Shown here in pieces: positions 24,725 to 35,439 of a stretch of 64,000 nt of DNA; positions within the stretch are counted from its first letter, which is position 1, and every line of letters starts with the position of its first letter. The position numbers and the translations under genes were made by a program. The stretch covers positions 3,038,001-3,102,000 of the forward strand of contig NZ_CP025581.1 in the NCBI RefSeq assembly GCF_002865585.1. The letters are read 5' to 3'. The notes below the pieces were generated by a model. The model worked only from the letters and a program-made list of their open reading frames with translations. It was not told where the DNA came from and made no database searches. Source of the DNA: Nocardioides houyundeii. GTDB lineage: Bacteria; Actinomycetota; Actinomycetes; Propionibacteriales; Nocardioidaceae.

Positions 24725-25609
24725 ATGCGATTCACCAGGAGCAAGGCACTCGTCGTGACGGTGGGCCTGGCCCTCAGTCTGGCGGCGTGCGGCGACGCCG
24801 GTAGCGACGACACCGAGACGACCGACGTCGACGTCGCGGAGAACGCGGCCGACAAGTTCGAGGACGGCACCGCGATGAAGGAGCTGGCCGAGGACGGCTC
24901 CATCACCATCGGCGTGAAGTTCGACCAGCCCGGCATCGGCTTCAAGGGCGCCACCGACGACGCGCCCAAGGGCTTCGACCCGGAGATCGGCAAGATCCTC
25001 GCCGCCGACCTGGGCATCCCCGCCGACAAGATCAAGTGGAAGGAGACGATCTCGGCCAACCGCGAGCCGTTCCTCCAGGAGGGTGAGGTCGACCTGGTCA
25101 TCGCCTCCTACTCCATCACCGACGAGCGGCGCGCGATCGTCGGCCAGGCCGGCCCGTACTACGTCACCGGTCAGCAGCTCCTGGTGCGCTCCGACAGCGA
25201 CATCGAGTCCATCGAGGACATCAAGGGCCTCGACGTCTGCTCGGTCACCGGCTCCACGTCGCTGGACAACGTCAAGGCCGAGGGCGCCAAGCCGCGCGGC
25301 TTCGACACCTACTCCGAGTGCGTGGACCAGGTCCTCGACGGCACCGTCGACGCCATGACCACCGACGGCGCCATCCTGCTCGGCTACGCCGCCGAGAACC
25401 CCGATGAGCTGAAGGTCGTCGTCGACCCGTTCTCCGAGGAGCGCTACGGCGTGGGCTACAGCCCGGACCGTCCCGAGATGTGCCAGTGGATCACCGACAC
25501 GCTCGAGAAGGCGGAGGATGACGGCGCCTGGGACGAGGCGTTCGAGGCCACGCTGGGCCAGTCCGGGGTCGAGACCCCCGACGCACCGGCCCTGGACGAG
25601 TGCGCGTGA
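24725..25609 (+). CDS. gluB: Glutamate-binding lipoprotein
   Basis: Extracellular solute-binding protein, 294 residues, family 3. A lipobox LSLAAC puts the lipid-modified Cys at residue 22. The mature part has the expected ITIGVKFDQPG strand, KGFDPEIGKILA (ligand arginine region usually follows) and DVCSVTGSTS. An acidic spacer of about 20 residues follows the Cys. AAAGGGAG lies just ahead of ATG 24725. A strong hairpin between this gene and gluC probably lets more of it be made than of the permeases. Confidence 0.93.
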   Translation: MRFTRSKALVVTVGLALSLAACGDAGSDDTETTDVDVAENAADKFEDGTAMKELAEDGSITIGVKFDQPGIGFKGATDDAPKGFDPEIGKILAADLGIPADKIKWKETISANREPFLQEGEVDLVIASYSITDERRAIVGQAGPYYVTGQQLLVRSDSDIESIEDIKGLDVCSVTGSTSLDNVKAEGAKPRGFDTYSECVDQVLDGTVDAMTTDGAILLGYAAENPDELKVVVDPFSEERYGVGYSPDRPEMCQWITDTLEKAEDDGAWDEAFEATLGQSGVETPDAPALDECA

Positions 25610-25651
25610 CCCTGACGTAGCCACGTCTGACCCCGCACGACTGACACCGGT

Positions 25652-25686
25652 GCCGGCGGGCGTCCACCACCCGGACGCCCGTCGGC
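25652..25686 (+). promoter_or_regulatory. Intercistronic stem-loop between gluB and gluC
   Basis: A 14-bp stem (25652-25665 with 25673-25686, one G-U pair) and 7-nt loop in the 102-nt gluB-gluC gap. No T run follows. Such hairpins commonly protect upstream mRNA from 3' decay or cause partial termination, which would favour the binding protein over the permeases. Confidence 0.65.
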
Positions 25687-25711
25687 ACCACCCAGGAAGG
25701 AGCCACCGCGC

Positions 25712-26401
25712 ATGGATGCGGTCTTCTCGAACTTCGACGAGGTGCTCAAGGCCTTCGGCCTGACGCTCGGGCTGTTCGTCGTCTCCGGCATCGGCTCCCT
25801 CATCTGGGGCACCGTGCTGGCCGTCTTCCGGGTCGGCCCGGTGTCGGTGCTCAACAAGGTGGCGGCCTGCTACGTCACCCTGTTCCGCAACACCCCGCTC
25901 CTGATGATCTTCATCTTCATGGCGATCGCGATGCCCAGGCTGGGCTACACCTTCAACTTCATCGAGGACGTATCGATCGGCGGGTGGCAGGTCTCGGGCT
26001 TCTTCTTCCGCTCCTGCCTGGCCCTGACCCTCTACACCTCGGCCTTCGTCTGCGAGGCGATCCGCTCCGGCGTCAACGCCGTGGACCTGGGCCAGGCGGA
26101 GGCGAGCCGCGCGATCGGCCTGACGTTCAACCAGTCCATGCGTCTGGTGGTGCTGCCCCAGGCCCTGCGCGCCGTCGTCCCGCCGCTGACCAGCGTCCAG
26201 GTGGCCCTGGCCAAGAACACCTCGGTCGCGGCCGCGTTCGGCATCGCCGAGGCGACCGCCACCATGCGAGGGCTGGTCAACCAGAACGGCGACCAGCTCT
26301 ACGGGATCTTCATCGCCTTCGCGATCGGCTACATCATCATCGTCGAGGCCATCTCGTTCTCCTCCTACGCGATCGAGCGAAGGCTCAAGGTGGCCCGATG
26401 A
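25712..26401 (+). CDS. gluC: Glutamate ABC transporter permease GluC
   Basis: Membrane subunit, 229 residues, with about five helices. The EAA loop that contacts the ATPase is in LGQAEASRAIGLT (residues 128-140). FRNTPLLMIFIF is the typical start of this amino acid permease family. ATG 25712 has GGAAGGAG 11 nt upstream. It ends in ATGA shared with gluD, so the two permeases are coupled and should form a heterodimer. Confidence 0.93.
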   Translation: MDAVFSNFDEVLKAFGLTLGLFVVSGIGSLIWGTVLAVFRVGPVSVLNKVAACYVTLFRNTPLLMIFIFMAIAMPRLGYTFNFIEDVSIGGWQVSGFFFRSCLALTLYTSAFVCEAIRSGVNAVDLGQAEASRAIGLTFNQSMRLVVLPQALRAVVPPLTSVQVALAKNTSVAAAFGIAEATATMRGLVNQNGDQLYGIFIAFAIGYIIIVEAISFSSYAIERRLKVAR

Positions 26402-27255
26402 GCGCCTCAGTCCTCTTCGACGCCCCGGGTCCCAGGGCACGTGCCCGGCAGCGGATCTACTCGGTGCTCAGCGCGCTCGCGGTGGTCGCCGTGCTCGCCT
26501 TCGCCGTGTGGCGGCTCTACGACCGCGGCCAGCTCGAGTACTCCCTGTGGGAGCCCTTCCTCACCCCCGACTACATCCGCTACATCCTGGTCGACGGCCT
26601 CGTCAAGACCCTGCAGATGGCCTTCTTCTCGATCATCTTCGCCGTCGTCTTCGGCTTGGTCTTCGGCGTCGGCAAGCTCTCGGACCGTCGGTTCATCCGC
26701 TGGGTGTCCTGGCTGGTGGTGGAGTTCTTCCGCGCCGTGCCGGTGCTGCTGCTGATGGTCTTCCTGTTCTTCCTGCTCTCCATCGGCGACAAGCCCCTGA
26801 GCCCGTTCTGGTGCGTGGTCATCGCACTGACCCTCTACAACGGCTCCGTCCTCGCCGAGGTCTTCCGCGCGGGCGTCAACGCCGTTCCGACCGGCCAGTC
26901 GGAGGCGGCGTACGCCATCGGGATGCGCAAGACCCAGGTGATGGTGACCGTGCTGCTCCCCCAGGCGGTCAAGATCATGCTGCCCACGATCATCAGCCAG
27001 ATGGTGGTGGCGCTCAAGGACACCAGCCTCGGCTACTACATCACCGCGCCCGGCCTGACGGCCGTCGGCAAGCCGATCTACCTGGAGTTCAAGAACCAGG
27101 TGCCCGTCGCCATCGTGATCACCGCGATCTACATCGCGGTCAACCTGCTCCTCACCCTGATCGCGATCAAGGTCCAGAAGCGGCTGGTGGGCGAGAAGGA
27201 GATGCTGCAGGTCTCGATGGTCGGGACCGGGCCTGACGAGTCCAAGACGATCTGA
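26398..27255 (+). CDS. gluD: Glutamate ABC transporter permease GluD
   Basis: Second permease, 285 residues, with an extra N-terminal helix (residues 21-40) compared with GluC. FRAVPVLLLMVF and the EAA loop GQSEAAYAIGM are present. The start ATG 26398 overlaps the gluC stop by 4 bp. An extended hydrophilic C-terminus follows the last helix. Convergent with the aldo/keto reductase gene 3 nt later. Confidence 0.92.
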   Translation: MSASVLFDAPGPRARARQRIYSVLSALAVVAVLAFAVWRLYDRGQLEYSLWEPFLTPDYIRYILVDGLVKTLQMAFFSIIFAVVFGLVFGVGKLSDRRFIRWVSWLVVEFFRAVPVLLLMVFLFFLLSIGDKPLSPFWCVVIALTLYNGSVLAEVFRAGVNAVPTGQSEAAYAIGMRKTQVMVTVLLPQAVKIMLPTIISQMVVALKDTSLGYYITAPGLTAVGKPIYLEFKNQVPVAIVITAIYIAVNLLLTLIAIKVQKRLVGEKEMLQVSMVGTGPDESKTI

Positions 27256-27258
27256 TCC

Positions 27259-28119
27259 TCAGCCGGCCAGCGCCTCGAGGTCGAAGACGTCGAGGGTGAG
27301 CTGCAGGGCCTCCACCGAGGCCCGGATCGACTCGGGCCGGCTGGCTCCGGGGATCGGGACCACGCACTCGGCCTGGGCGAGCTCCCAGGCCAGTGCCACC
27401 TGCTGCGGGGTGGCGTCGTGCTTGCGCGCCACCTCGGCGAAGGCGGCGTGCTGCCGGCCGAGCTCCCCGGCATGGCTGATGCCGCCCAGCGGGCTCCAGG
27501 GCAGGAACGCCAGGCCGAGCTCGGCGCACAGCTCCAGCTCGGGCAGCGAGGACCGGAAGCTCGGGGAGAACTGGTTCTGCACCGAGACCAGGGCGTCGCC
27601 CAGGATGCCGTTGGCGAGCCGGATCTGGCCGGGATCGGCGTTGGACAGGCCCACCCGGGCCACCTTGCCCGCGTCCACCAGGTCCCGGAAGGCACCGATC
27701 GTCTCGGCGTAGTCCACGGCCGGGTCCGGGCGGTGGTGCTGGTAGAGCGCGATCTGTTCCACGCCGAGGCGCTCCAGCGAGCCCTCGACCGCCTCGCGGA
27801 TCCACTCCGGGCGTCCGTCGACGGGCCAGTCGCTGCCCTCGCGCCGGAGCCCGCCCTTCGTGGCCACCAGCACGCCGCTGGCGTCCCCGTCCCAGGAGGC
27901 CAACGCGTCCGCGACCAGCCGCTCGTTGTGGCCCAGCCCCGTGCCGTCGGGGGCATAGCAGTCGGCGGTGTCGATCAGCGTCACCCCCGCGTCCAGCGCC
28001 GCGTGGATGGTGGCCCTGGCTCGGCTCGTCGCCTCCTCCCCGCCGGTCGACATGGGCATCGCTCCCAGGCCGATCGCGCTGACGGTCCGGTTGCCGAGGC
28101 TTCGCTGCGCAAGAGTCAT
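27259..28119 (-). CDS. Aldo/keto reductase
   Basis: NADPH-dependent reductase of the AKR superfamily, 286 residues. The catalytic tetrad can be placed: Asp and Tyr in DTADCYAPD (near 51-59), Lys in VLVATKGG (near 90) and His in ALYQHHRPD (near 128). A C-terminal phosphate-binding loop (VPIPGASRPESI) is present. Divergent from a TetR gene with a shared 38-bp region, so probably its target. Substrate unknown; reactive aldehydes are likely. Confidence 0.88.
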   Translation of the reverse strand: MTLAQRSLGNRTVSAIGLGAMPMSTGGEEATSRARATIHAALDAGVTLIDTADCYAPDGTGLGHNERLVADALASWDGDASGVLVATKGGLRREGSDWPVDGRPEWIREAVEGSLERLGVEQIALYQHHRPDPAVDYAETIGAFRDLVDAGKVARVGLSNADPGQIRLANGILGDALVSVQNQFSPSFRSSLPELELCAELGLAFLPWSPLGGISHAGELGRQHAAFAEVARKHDATPQQVALAWELAQAECVVPIPGASRPESIRASVEALQLTLDVFDLEALAG

Positions 28120-28124
28120 GCCCC

Positions 28125-28152
28125 GAGCCTAGGACCCGGGCCCCGTAGGCTC
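28125..28152. promoter_or_regulatory. Candidate TetR operator
   Basis: GAGCCTA (28125-28131) and TAGGCTC (28146-28152) form an inverted repeat with half-site centres 21 bp apart, inside the 38-bp gap between the divergent reductase and TetR genes. Position and symmetry fit a shared operator. Confidence 0.45.
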
Positions 28153-28157
28153 CCGCC

Positions 28158-28802
28158 ATGACCTCGAAGAAACCGCGTGGCCGGATGACCGGTGCCGAGC
28201 GCCGGGAGCAGCTGATCGTCGTGGCCAGGGGGCTCTTCGCCGAGCGCGGGTTCGACGGGACCGCGATCGAGGAGGTCGCTGCCCACGCGGGGGTCTCCAA
28301 GCCGGTGGTCTACGAGCACTTCGGCGGCAAGGAGGGGCTGTACGCCGTGGTGGTCGACCGCGAGGTCACCCAGCTGCTCTCCATGATGCGGGCCGCGCTG
28401 TCGGCCGGCGGCAGCTCGCACCAGCTCCTCGAGGACGCCGTCTGCGCGCTGCTCGACTACATCGAGACCAGCCCCGACGGGTTCCGGATCCTGGTGCGGG
28501 ACTCCCCCATCGGCGCCTCCAACGCGACGTACCAGACGTTGATCGGGGACATCGCCACCCGCGTCGAGGGCCTCCTCGGCGAGCGTTTCCGTGAGCAGAA
28601 GCTGGACCCCCGCAACGCCCCGATGTATGCCCAGATGCTGGTCGGCATGATCGGTGCCGTCGGTCAGTGGTGGCTGGGCGAGCGCAAGCCCGCCAAGGCG
28701 GTCGTCGCAGCCCACCTGGTCAACCTCGCCTGGAACGGCCTGTCCGGCATGGACGCGAAGCCGACCCTGGGCCGGGCGGCCGAGGACGAGGTCCCGGCCT
28801 AG
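28158..28802 (+). CDS. TetR-family regulator
   Basis: The protein has 214 residues. The N-terminal helix-turn-helix is clear (RREQLIVVARGLFAERGF, then IEEVAAHAGVSKPVVYEHF), followed by a helical ligand domain of the common TetR_C type. A basic Lys/Arg stretch precedes the DNA-binding domain. It is divergent from the aldo/keto reductase and 4 bp overlapping at its 3' end with the convergent VOC gene. The ligand cannot be predicted. Confidence 0.9.
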   Translation: MTSKKPRGRMTGAERREQLIVVARGLFAERGFDGTAIEEVAAHAGVSKPVVYEHFGGKEGLYAVVVDREVTQLLSMMRAALSAGGSSHQLLEDAVCALLDYIETSPDGFRILVRDSPIGASNATYQTLIGDIATRVEGLLGERFREQKLDPRNAPMYAQMLVGMIGAVGQWWLGERKPAKAVVAAHLVNLAWNGLSGMDAKPTLGRAAEDEVPA

Positions 28803-29185
28803 CGGGTCGCGAGCAGCTCGACGCGGTTCCCGTGGCCGTCGAAGGTGTGCAGCCGGACGTGACCGGGGAAGGTGTCCCGCTCGGCGCGGTCCACCTCGAA
28901 CCCGAGCCGGGCCAGCCGATCCCCGGCCGCCTCCAGCGCCTCGACGGAGTCCAGCAGCAGGGCGGGGTGGGCCTTGCGAGCGGGCTGGAAGGGCGTCTCC
29001 ACGCCGACGTGCACCTCCGCCGCGGCTCCTCCGGAGCCGTCGAGGGCTCGGAACCAGGCGCCGCCCCGGGAGCGCAGCGGCTCCGGCTTCTCGACCTCGG
29101 TCAACCCCAGCCCCTCTCCCCAGAACCTGCGGGCGTCCGCCTCGCCGCCTGCCGGACAGGCGACCTGGACGTGGTGCAGCCTCAT
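28799..29185 (-). CDS. VOC-family (glyoxalase-like) protein
   Basis: The protein has 128 residues from ATG 29185, the size of a single-chain VOC dimer subunit. It begins with a His-containing strand (MRLHHVQVACP) and ends with HGNRVELLAT, the usual metal-ligand Glu position. Members are dioxygenases, isomerases or drug-binding proteins, and the reaction cannot be told. The start overlaps the stop of the methyltransferase gene (ATGA), so the two are coupled. Confidence 0.82.
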   Translation of the reverse strand: MRLHHVQVACPAGGEADARRFWGEGLGLTEVEKPEPLRSRGGAWFRALDGSGGAAAEVHVGVETPFQPARKAHPALLLDSVEALEAAGDRLARLGFEVDRAERDTFPGHVRLHTFDGHGNRVELLATR

Positions 29186-29961
29186 GCCGGCACCTGCGCG
29201 ACCACGAAGACGCGCCGGAACGGCATGACCACGCCGTGCCCGGTCTCCGGGTAGGCCTCGCGCAGCCGGGCCTTCAGCTCGGCGACGAACGCCGGGCGCA
29301 GGTCGTCCGGCAGCGCCTCCAGGGTGGGTCGGGTACCGGTCGCCGAGACCCACTCGAAGACCGGGTCCGGACCGGTCAGCACGTGCAGGTACGTCGTCTC
29401 CCAGGCGTCCACGGTGCACCCCAGGGCGGAGAGCTCACGCAGGTAGGTGGCGGCGTCGTGCGCGTGGGGCACCGCCACCCCCGCGGTGTGCTCGACGTAC
29501 GGCGGCTGGGCGGCGAGGTCGCTGCGCAGCGTGTGGCTGGGCTCGGAGAAGTTGCCCGGGACCTGCCACGCCAGCCAGCCGCCGGGCGCCACGGCCCCGA
29601 CCAGGGCGGGGACCAGGGCCAGGTGGTCCGGGACCCACTGCAGCGTCGCGTTCGAGACGAGCACGTCGACGGGTTCCCCGGCCGCGGCGAGCCAGCTGCG
29701 CAGGTCCGCGACCTCCCAGTCGATCGACTCCGGGACCGCCTCGCGTGCCCGCCGGATCATCTCCTCGCTGGAGTCGACGCCGCGGATCGCCGCGTCCGGC
29801 CACCGGTGGGTCAGCAGCCGGGTCAGGTTGCCGGGCCCGCAGCCCAGGTCGACCACGCTGGCCGGTGACCGGGCCGCCACCCGGGCGAGCAGGTCCACGA
29901 AGGGCCGGCCGCGCTCGTCGGCGTACTCGAGGTAGAGGTCGGGGTCCCAGGAGAAGGTCAT
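29182..29961 (-). CDS. tam: Trans-aconitate 2-methyltransferase-like protein
   Basis: SAM-dependent methyltransferase, 259 residues. The family start MTFSWDPDLYLEYADER matches Tam, and the SAM loop VVDLGCGPGNLT lies near residues 36-47, with the acidic GVDSSEEM next and NATLQWVPDH near 108. In E. coli Tam esterifies trans-aconitate, a harmful by-product of aconitase. First gene of a two-gene unit with the VOC protein and divergent from a MarR regulator. Confidence 0.85.
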   Translation of the reverse strand: MTFSWDPDLYLEYADERGRPFVDLLARVAARSPASVVDLGCGPGNLTRLLTHRWPDAAIRGVDSSEEMIRRAREAVPESIDWEVADLRSWLAAAGEPVDVLVSNATLQWVPDHLALVPALVGAVAPGGWLAWQVPGNFSEPSHTLRSDLAAQPPYVEHTAGVAVPHAHDAATYLRELSALGCTVDAWETTYLHVLTGPDPVFEWVSATGTRPTLEALPDDLRPAFVAELKARLREAYPETGHGVVMPFRRVFVVAQVPA

Positions 29962-29984
29962 CTGCCCACCTTGGGCCGCAAATG

Positions 29985-29998
29985 TCTTGATGTCAAGA
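29985..29998. promoter_or_regulatory. Candidate MarR operator
   Basis: TCTTGAtgTCAAGA, a perfect 6-bp inverted repeat with a 2-bp centre, lies in the 64-bp gap between tam and the MarR gene. The form matches common MarR-family operators such as TCTTGATATCAAGA. Confidence 0.7.
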
Positions 29999-30025
29999 TT
30001 CTCGATGTGCCGCTAGGGTGTGTCC

Positions 30026-30511
30026 ATGCGAGACGAGGTCGACGAGCTGGTGGAGGCATGGGCGCGCGAGCGTCCCGACCTCGACCTGACCCCGGTCGAG
30101 GTCTTCAGCCGGATCAGCCGGCTCGCCCGGCACCTCGACCTGGCCCGCAAGCACGCCTTCACCGCGCACGAGATCGAGGTCTGGGAGTTCGACGTGCTGG
30201 CCGCCCTGCGCCGGGCCGGCGACCCCTACGAGCTGTCCCCGGGACGGCTGCTGCGCGAGACCCTGGTGACCAGCGGCACCATGACCAACCGGGTGGACCG
30301 ACTGGCCGCCCGGGGGTTCGTGGAGCGGCTGCCCGACCCGAGGGACCGACGCGGGGTGCTGGTGCGCCTCTCCCCCGCCGGCAAGGTCACCGTCGACGGG
30401 GCGTTCGAGGCGCTGCTGGCAGCGGAGGCCGAGCTGGTGGGCGACCTCACCGACGACGGCCGCGACCAGCTCGCCGGCCTGCTGCGCAGCCTGCTCAAGC
30501 CCTTCAGCTGA
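30026..30511 (+). CDS. MarR-family regulator
   Basis: The protein has 161 residues from ATG 30026 (a GTG 6 nt upstream is possible). The winged helix is seen as EVWEFDVLAALRRAG, LSPGRLLRETLVTSGTMTNR and the wing DRRGVLVRL, with dimer helices at both ends. It should control the divergent tam-VOC unit and itself through the palindrome at 29985. Its stop is 5 nt from the convergent ABC-F gene. Confidence 0.88.
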   Translation: MRDEVDELVEAWARERPDLDLTPVEVFSRISRLARHLDLARKHAFTAHEIEVWEFDVLAALRRAGDPYELSPGRLLRETLVTSGTMTNRVDRLAARGFVERLPDPRDRRGVLVRLSPAGKVTVDGAFEALLAAEAELVGDLTDDGRDQLAGLLRSLLKPFS

Positions 30512-30515
30512 GCAG

Positions 30516-32308
30516 CTACTGGCCGAGCAGCTCGGCCGCCTCCAGCCACTCCAGCTCGAGGTCCTCCCGCTCGGCGGCGAGCTCGGAGAGCCGCGCCCCC
30601 AGCCGACCCATCCGCTCGTAGTCCCCGTGCGCCTGCGCCATCTCGGCGTTGGCGGCGGCCTCCTGCTCCGCGACCCGGGCCAGCTGCTTGTCCACCCGGG
30701 CCAGCGTCTTGCGCGCCGCACGCTCCTCGGCGCTGCCCGACTTGGCCCGGCCGCCCTCGACCGCAGGCGCGGAGGCCGGCTTGGCGGCCGCGGCCGCCGA
30801 GGCCGACTCGGCCGCCAGCATCGCCTCGCGACGCTCGAGGTACTCGTCCACCCCGCGCGGCAGCATCGAGATCTGGCCGTCCCCAGCAGCGCCCACACCG
30901 AGTCGGTGACCCGCTCCAGGAAGTACCGGTCGTGCGAGACCACGACCAGCGTCCCGGGCCAGCCGTCGAGGAAGTCCTCGAGCACGTTGAGGGTGTCGAT
31001 GTCCAGGTCGTTGGTCGGCTCGTCCAGCAGCAGCACGTTGGGCTCGGTGAGCAGCAGCAGCAGGAGCTGGAGCCGGCGGCGCTCGCCACCGGAGAGCTCG
31101 CCGATGCGGGTCGTGAGCCGGTCGCCGGTGAAGCCGAAGCGCTCGAGCATCGCGCTCGCGGTCACCTCCTGGCCGTCCGCGGTCTTCGTCACCCGCCGCA
31201 CCGACTCCACCATCGGCAGCACCCGGGCGTCGGGATCGAGGTCGTCGAGCTGCTGGCTGAGGTGCTGCAGCGCGATGGTGCGCCCGTGCTTGACCTTCCC
31301 GGTGCGCGGGCTCAGGTCGCCGGCGAGCATCGCCAGGACCGAGGTCTTGCCCGCGCCGTTGACGCCGACCAGCCCCACCCGGTCACCGGGACCGAGCCGC
31401 CAGGTGGCGTGGGAGAGCAGCTGACGCTCGCCGCGGTACAGGTCGACGTCCTCCACGTCGAGCACGTCCTTGCCGAGGCGCTGCGCCGCGAAGCGCTGCA
31501 GCTCGAGCCGGTCCCGGGGCTCCGGCTCGTCCTCGATGAGGGTGTTGGCCGCGTCGATGCGGAACTTCGGCTTGGACGTGCGGGCCGGTGCTCCGCGACG
31601 CAGCCAGGCCAGCTCCTTGCGCACCAGGTTCTGGCGGCGGCTCTCGGTCGCCGAGGCCTGCCGCTGCCGCTCGGCCTTGGCCAGCACGAAGGCGGCGTAC
31701 CCGCCCTCGTAGGAGTCGACCACCCCGTCGTGCACCTCCCACGTGGTCTGGCAGACCTCGTCGAGGAACCAGCGGTCGTGGGTGACCACCACCAGGGCCG
31801 AGGACAGGGTGACCAGGTGGCGCGCCAGCCAGGCCACCGCCTCCACGTCGAGGTGGTTGGTCGGCTCGTCCAGCACCACCAGGTCGTGCTGCTCGAGCAG
31901 CAGCGCGGCCAGCGCGCAGCGGCGCCGCTCGCCACCGGAGAGTCCGAGCACCGGGCGGTCCAGGTCGATCCCGACCAGGAGCTCCCGGACGACGCCGCGG
32001 GCGGTCGGGTCTCCGGCCCACTCGTGGTCGGCCTTGCCGCGCAGCACGGCCTCGCGCACGGAGTGGGAGTCCACCAGCTCGTCGCCCTGGTGCAGGTAGC
32101 CGACGTCGAGCCCGCTGGTGCGCGAGACCCGGCCGGTGTCGGGCTCCTCCAGACCGGTCATCACCTCCAGCAGGGTGGTCTTGCCGTCACCGTTGCGCCC
32201 CACGATGCCGATCCGCTCGCCGGCGCTGATGCCGAGCGAGACGTCGTCGAGCAGCGGCCTGATGCCGTAGGACTTCGAGACGTGTTCGAGGTTGAGAAGG
32301 TTGGCCAT
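30516..32308 (-). pseudogene. ABC-F family ATPase, frameshifted near its 3' end
   Basis: Soluble duplicated ABC ATPase of the ABC-F group (ribosome-acting, some give antibiotic resistance). ATG 32308 begins [15 protein letters not shown]. First cassette: GRNGDGKTT, LSGGERRR, LVVLDEPTNHLD. Second: GVNGAGKTS, LSGGERRR, VLLLDEPTNDLD. At 30881-30884 the run GGGG (minus strand) breaks the frame after SVWALLG; adding one G restores DGQISMLPRGVDEYLERRE and the C-terminal coiled coil to the stop at 30516. As given, the main frame would run on far past the true end. Either a sequencing error or a real mutation. Its start shares one base with the ispE stop. Confidence 0.85.
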
Positions 32309-33210
32309 CACATGACTTCCACGAGGTGGGCGCCGGCAACCGGGCCATGGGCAAGAAGGGTCACAGGGTGCTGGGGCTGGAGAGCCGCGGCGACCGCCTG
32401 CGCGGACTCCGGCGACTCGCACAGGAAGACCACGGTGGGGCCGGACCCGGAGACCAGGCCGCGCAGGGCACCCTCGGCCTCGCCGCGGGCCAGCAGGCCG
32501 CCCAGGTCGGGGCGCAGGTCGATCGCGACCTCCTCCAGGTCGTTGTGCATGGCGACCGCCAGTCGCCCGCTGTCGCCGACGAAGAGCGCCTCCAGCACCC
32601 TGTTCGCCGGGCGGGGCTCGGCGGGGGCGTCGGGGAACAGCTTGTCGTAGTGGCGGTAGACCGCCGGCGTGGACAGGCCCAGCTCGTCGGGCACGACCAC
32701 CCAGGCGTAGCTGCCGTGGTCGGGCAGCGGGGTCACCAGCTCACCGCGGCCCAGCCCGCGGGCGCTGCCGCCCAGCAGCGCGAAGGGCACGTCGCTGCCC
32801 AGCTCGGCGGCCAGCGCCAGCAGCTGCTCGTCGGGTGTCTCCAGGTCCCAGAGCCGGTCCAGGGCGACCATCGCCGCCGCGGCGTCGGCGGAGCCGCCGG
32901 CCATGCCGCCGGCGACCGGGATGGCCTTGCTGATCTGCACCTTGGCGCCGGGGCCCCCGGAGCGGCGCAGCAGCCGGCCGACCGCGTCCACGATGTTGGC
33001 TCCCACCGCCGGCAGCGCCGTGTCGTCGAGGTAGGAGGCGAGCTCGGTGCTGACGCTCCACTCCTCCGCCGGCTCCACCTGGACGTCGTCGTAGAGGCTC
33101 ACCGCCTGGTAGACGGTGTCGAGGGGGTGGAAGCCGTCATCGCGGACCGCACCCACACCGAGGTGCAGGTTGATCTTCGCGGCGGCTCGCACCGTCAGGG
33201 GCGCGCTCAC
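32308..33210 (-). CDS. ispE: 4-diphosphocytidyl-2-C-methyl-D-erythritol kinase
   Basis: Fourth-step enzyme of the MEP isoprenoid pathway (ATP-dependent phosphorylation). The protein has 300 residues from GTG 33210. [11 protein letters not shown] at the start and the GHMP kinase loop [16 protein letters not shown] near residue 97 are diagnostic; a C-terminal [11 protein letters not shown] motif completes the fold. GTG 33210 overlaps the rsmA stop by 4 bp (GTGA), and its own stop (TGATG) touches the ABC-F start. The order rpfB-rsmA-ispE matches M. tuberculosis Rv1009-Rv1011. Confidence 0.95.
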   Translation of the reverse strand: MSAPLTVRAAAKINLHLGVGAVRDDGFHPLDTVYQAVSLYDDVQVEPAEEWSVSTELASYLDDTALPAVGANIVDAVGRLLRRSGGPGAKVQISKAIPVAGGMAGGSADAAAAMVALDRLWDLETPDEQLLALAAELGSDVPFALLGGSARGLGRGELVTPLPDHGSYAWVVVPDELGLSTPAVYRHYDKLFPDAPAEPRPANRVLEALFVGDSGRLAVAMHNDLEEVAIDLRPDLGGLLARGEAEGALRGLVSGSGPTVVFLCESPESAQAVAAALQPQHPVTLLAHGPVAGAHLVEVM

Positions 33211-34085
33211 GGGGCGACCGTCCCCACGTGCAGCTCCTCGGCGATCCGGACGAACTCCCCGATCCCGATCGCCTCCCCGCGCGCCTGCGGATCCACCCCG
33301 GCGGCCACCAGCGCGGCCTCGGCGGCCTCCGCCGAGCCGGCCATCGACTTGAGGGTGGAGCGCAGGGTCTTGCGTCGCTGAGCGAACGCGGCGTCCACGA
33401 CGGCGAAGACCTGCTCGCGGGTGGCGCGGGTCACCGGCAGCTCGCGGCGAGTCCACGCGACCAGCCCGGAGTCCACGTTCGGGGCCGGCCAGAACACGTT
33501 GCGGCCCACGGAGCCGGCCCGGCGCAGGTCGGCGAACCAGGCCGCCTTCACCGACGGCACGCCGTACACCTTGGAGCCGGGGCCGGCGGCGAGCCGGTCG
33601 GCCACCTCGGCCTGGACCATCACCATCCCGCGCTCCAGGGACGGCAGCAGCGCCAGCATGTGCAGCAGCACCGGCACCGACACGTTGTAGGGCAGGTTGG
33701 CCACCAGCGCGGTGGGGGGCGGCCCGGGGAGCTCGGTGATCCGGAGCGCGTCGGCCAGCACCACCTCGAACCGGTCGGCGTGGTCCCCGGCGTACTCGGA
33801 GATCGTCTGAGGCAGCAGCCCGGCCAGCAGCGGATCGACCTCGACCGCCACCACCCGGCTGGCCACCTCAAGCAGCGCCAGGGTCAGCGAGCCCAGGCCG
33901 GGCCCCACCTCGACCACCACGTCGTCGGGGGTGATGCGCGCGTCGCGCACGATCCGGCGCACCGTGTTGGGGTCGATGACGAAGTTCTGGCCGCGCTGCT
34001 TGGTCGGTCGCAGGTCGAGCCTGGCCGCCAGCGCTCGCACCTCCGCCGCGCCGAGCAATCTCGGCGCGGCGGGAGTGGTCGTCAT
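33207..34085 (-). CDS. rsmA: 16S rRNA (adenine1518/1519-N6)-dimethyltransferase
   Basis: Also called KsgA; dimethylates two adenines in helix 45 of 16S rRNA late in 30S assembly. The protein has 292 residues from ATG 34085. [15 protein letters not shown], the SAM loop [11 protein letters not shown] and the catalytic NLPYNVS motif are all present. A longer upstream frame lacks homology. Overlaps ispE by 4 bp, so it is coupled to it. Confidence 0.96.
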   Translation of the reverse strand: MTTTPAAPRLLGAAEVRALAARLDLRPTKQRGQNFVIDPNTVRRIVRDARITPDDVVVEVGPGLGSLTLALLEVASRVVAVEVDPLLAGLLPQTISEYAGDHADRFEVVLADALRITELPGPPPTALVANLPYNVSVPVLLHMLALLPSLERGMVMVQAEVADRLAAGPGSKVYGVPSVKAAWFADLRRAGSVGRNVFWPAPNVDSGLVAWTRRELPVTRATREQVFAVVDAAFAQRRKTLRSTLKSMAGSAEAAEAALVAAGVDPQARGEAIGIGEFVRIAEELHVGTVAP

Positions 34086-34119
34086 GACCGGCAGCCTATG
34101 TCCCCAGACGGGCTCGTCC

Positions 34120-35439
<1,320 letters not shown>

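Noticed and set aside
22083..24758. Long plus-strand frame over miaB and gluA
   Set aside because: Spans three proven genes in the wrong phase.
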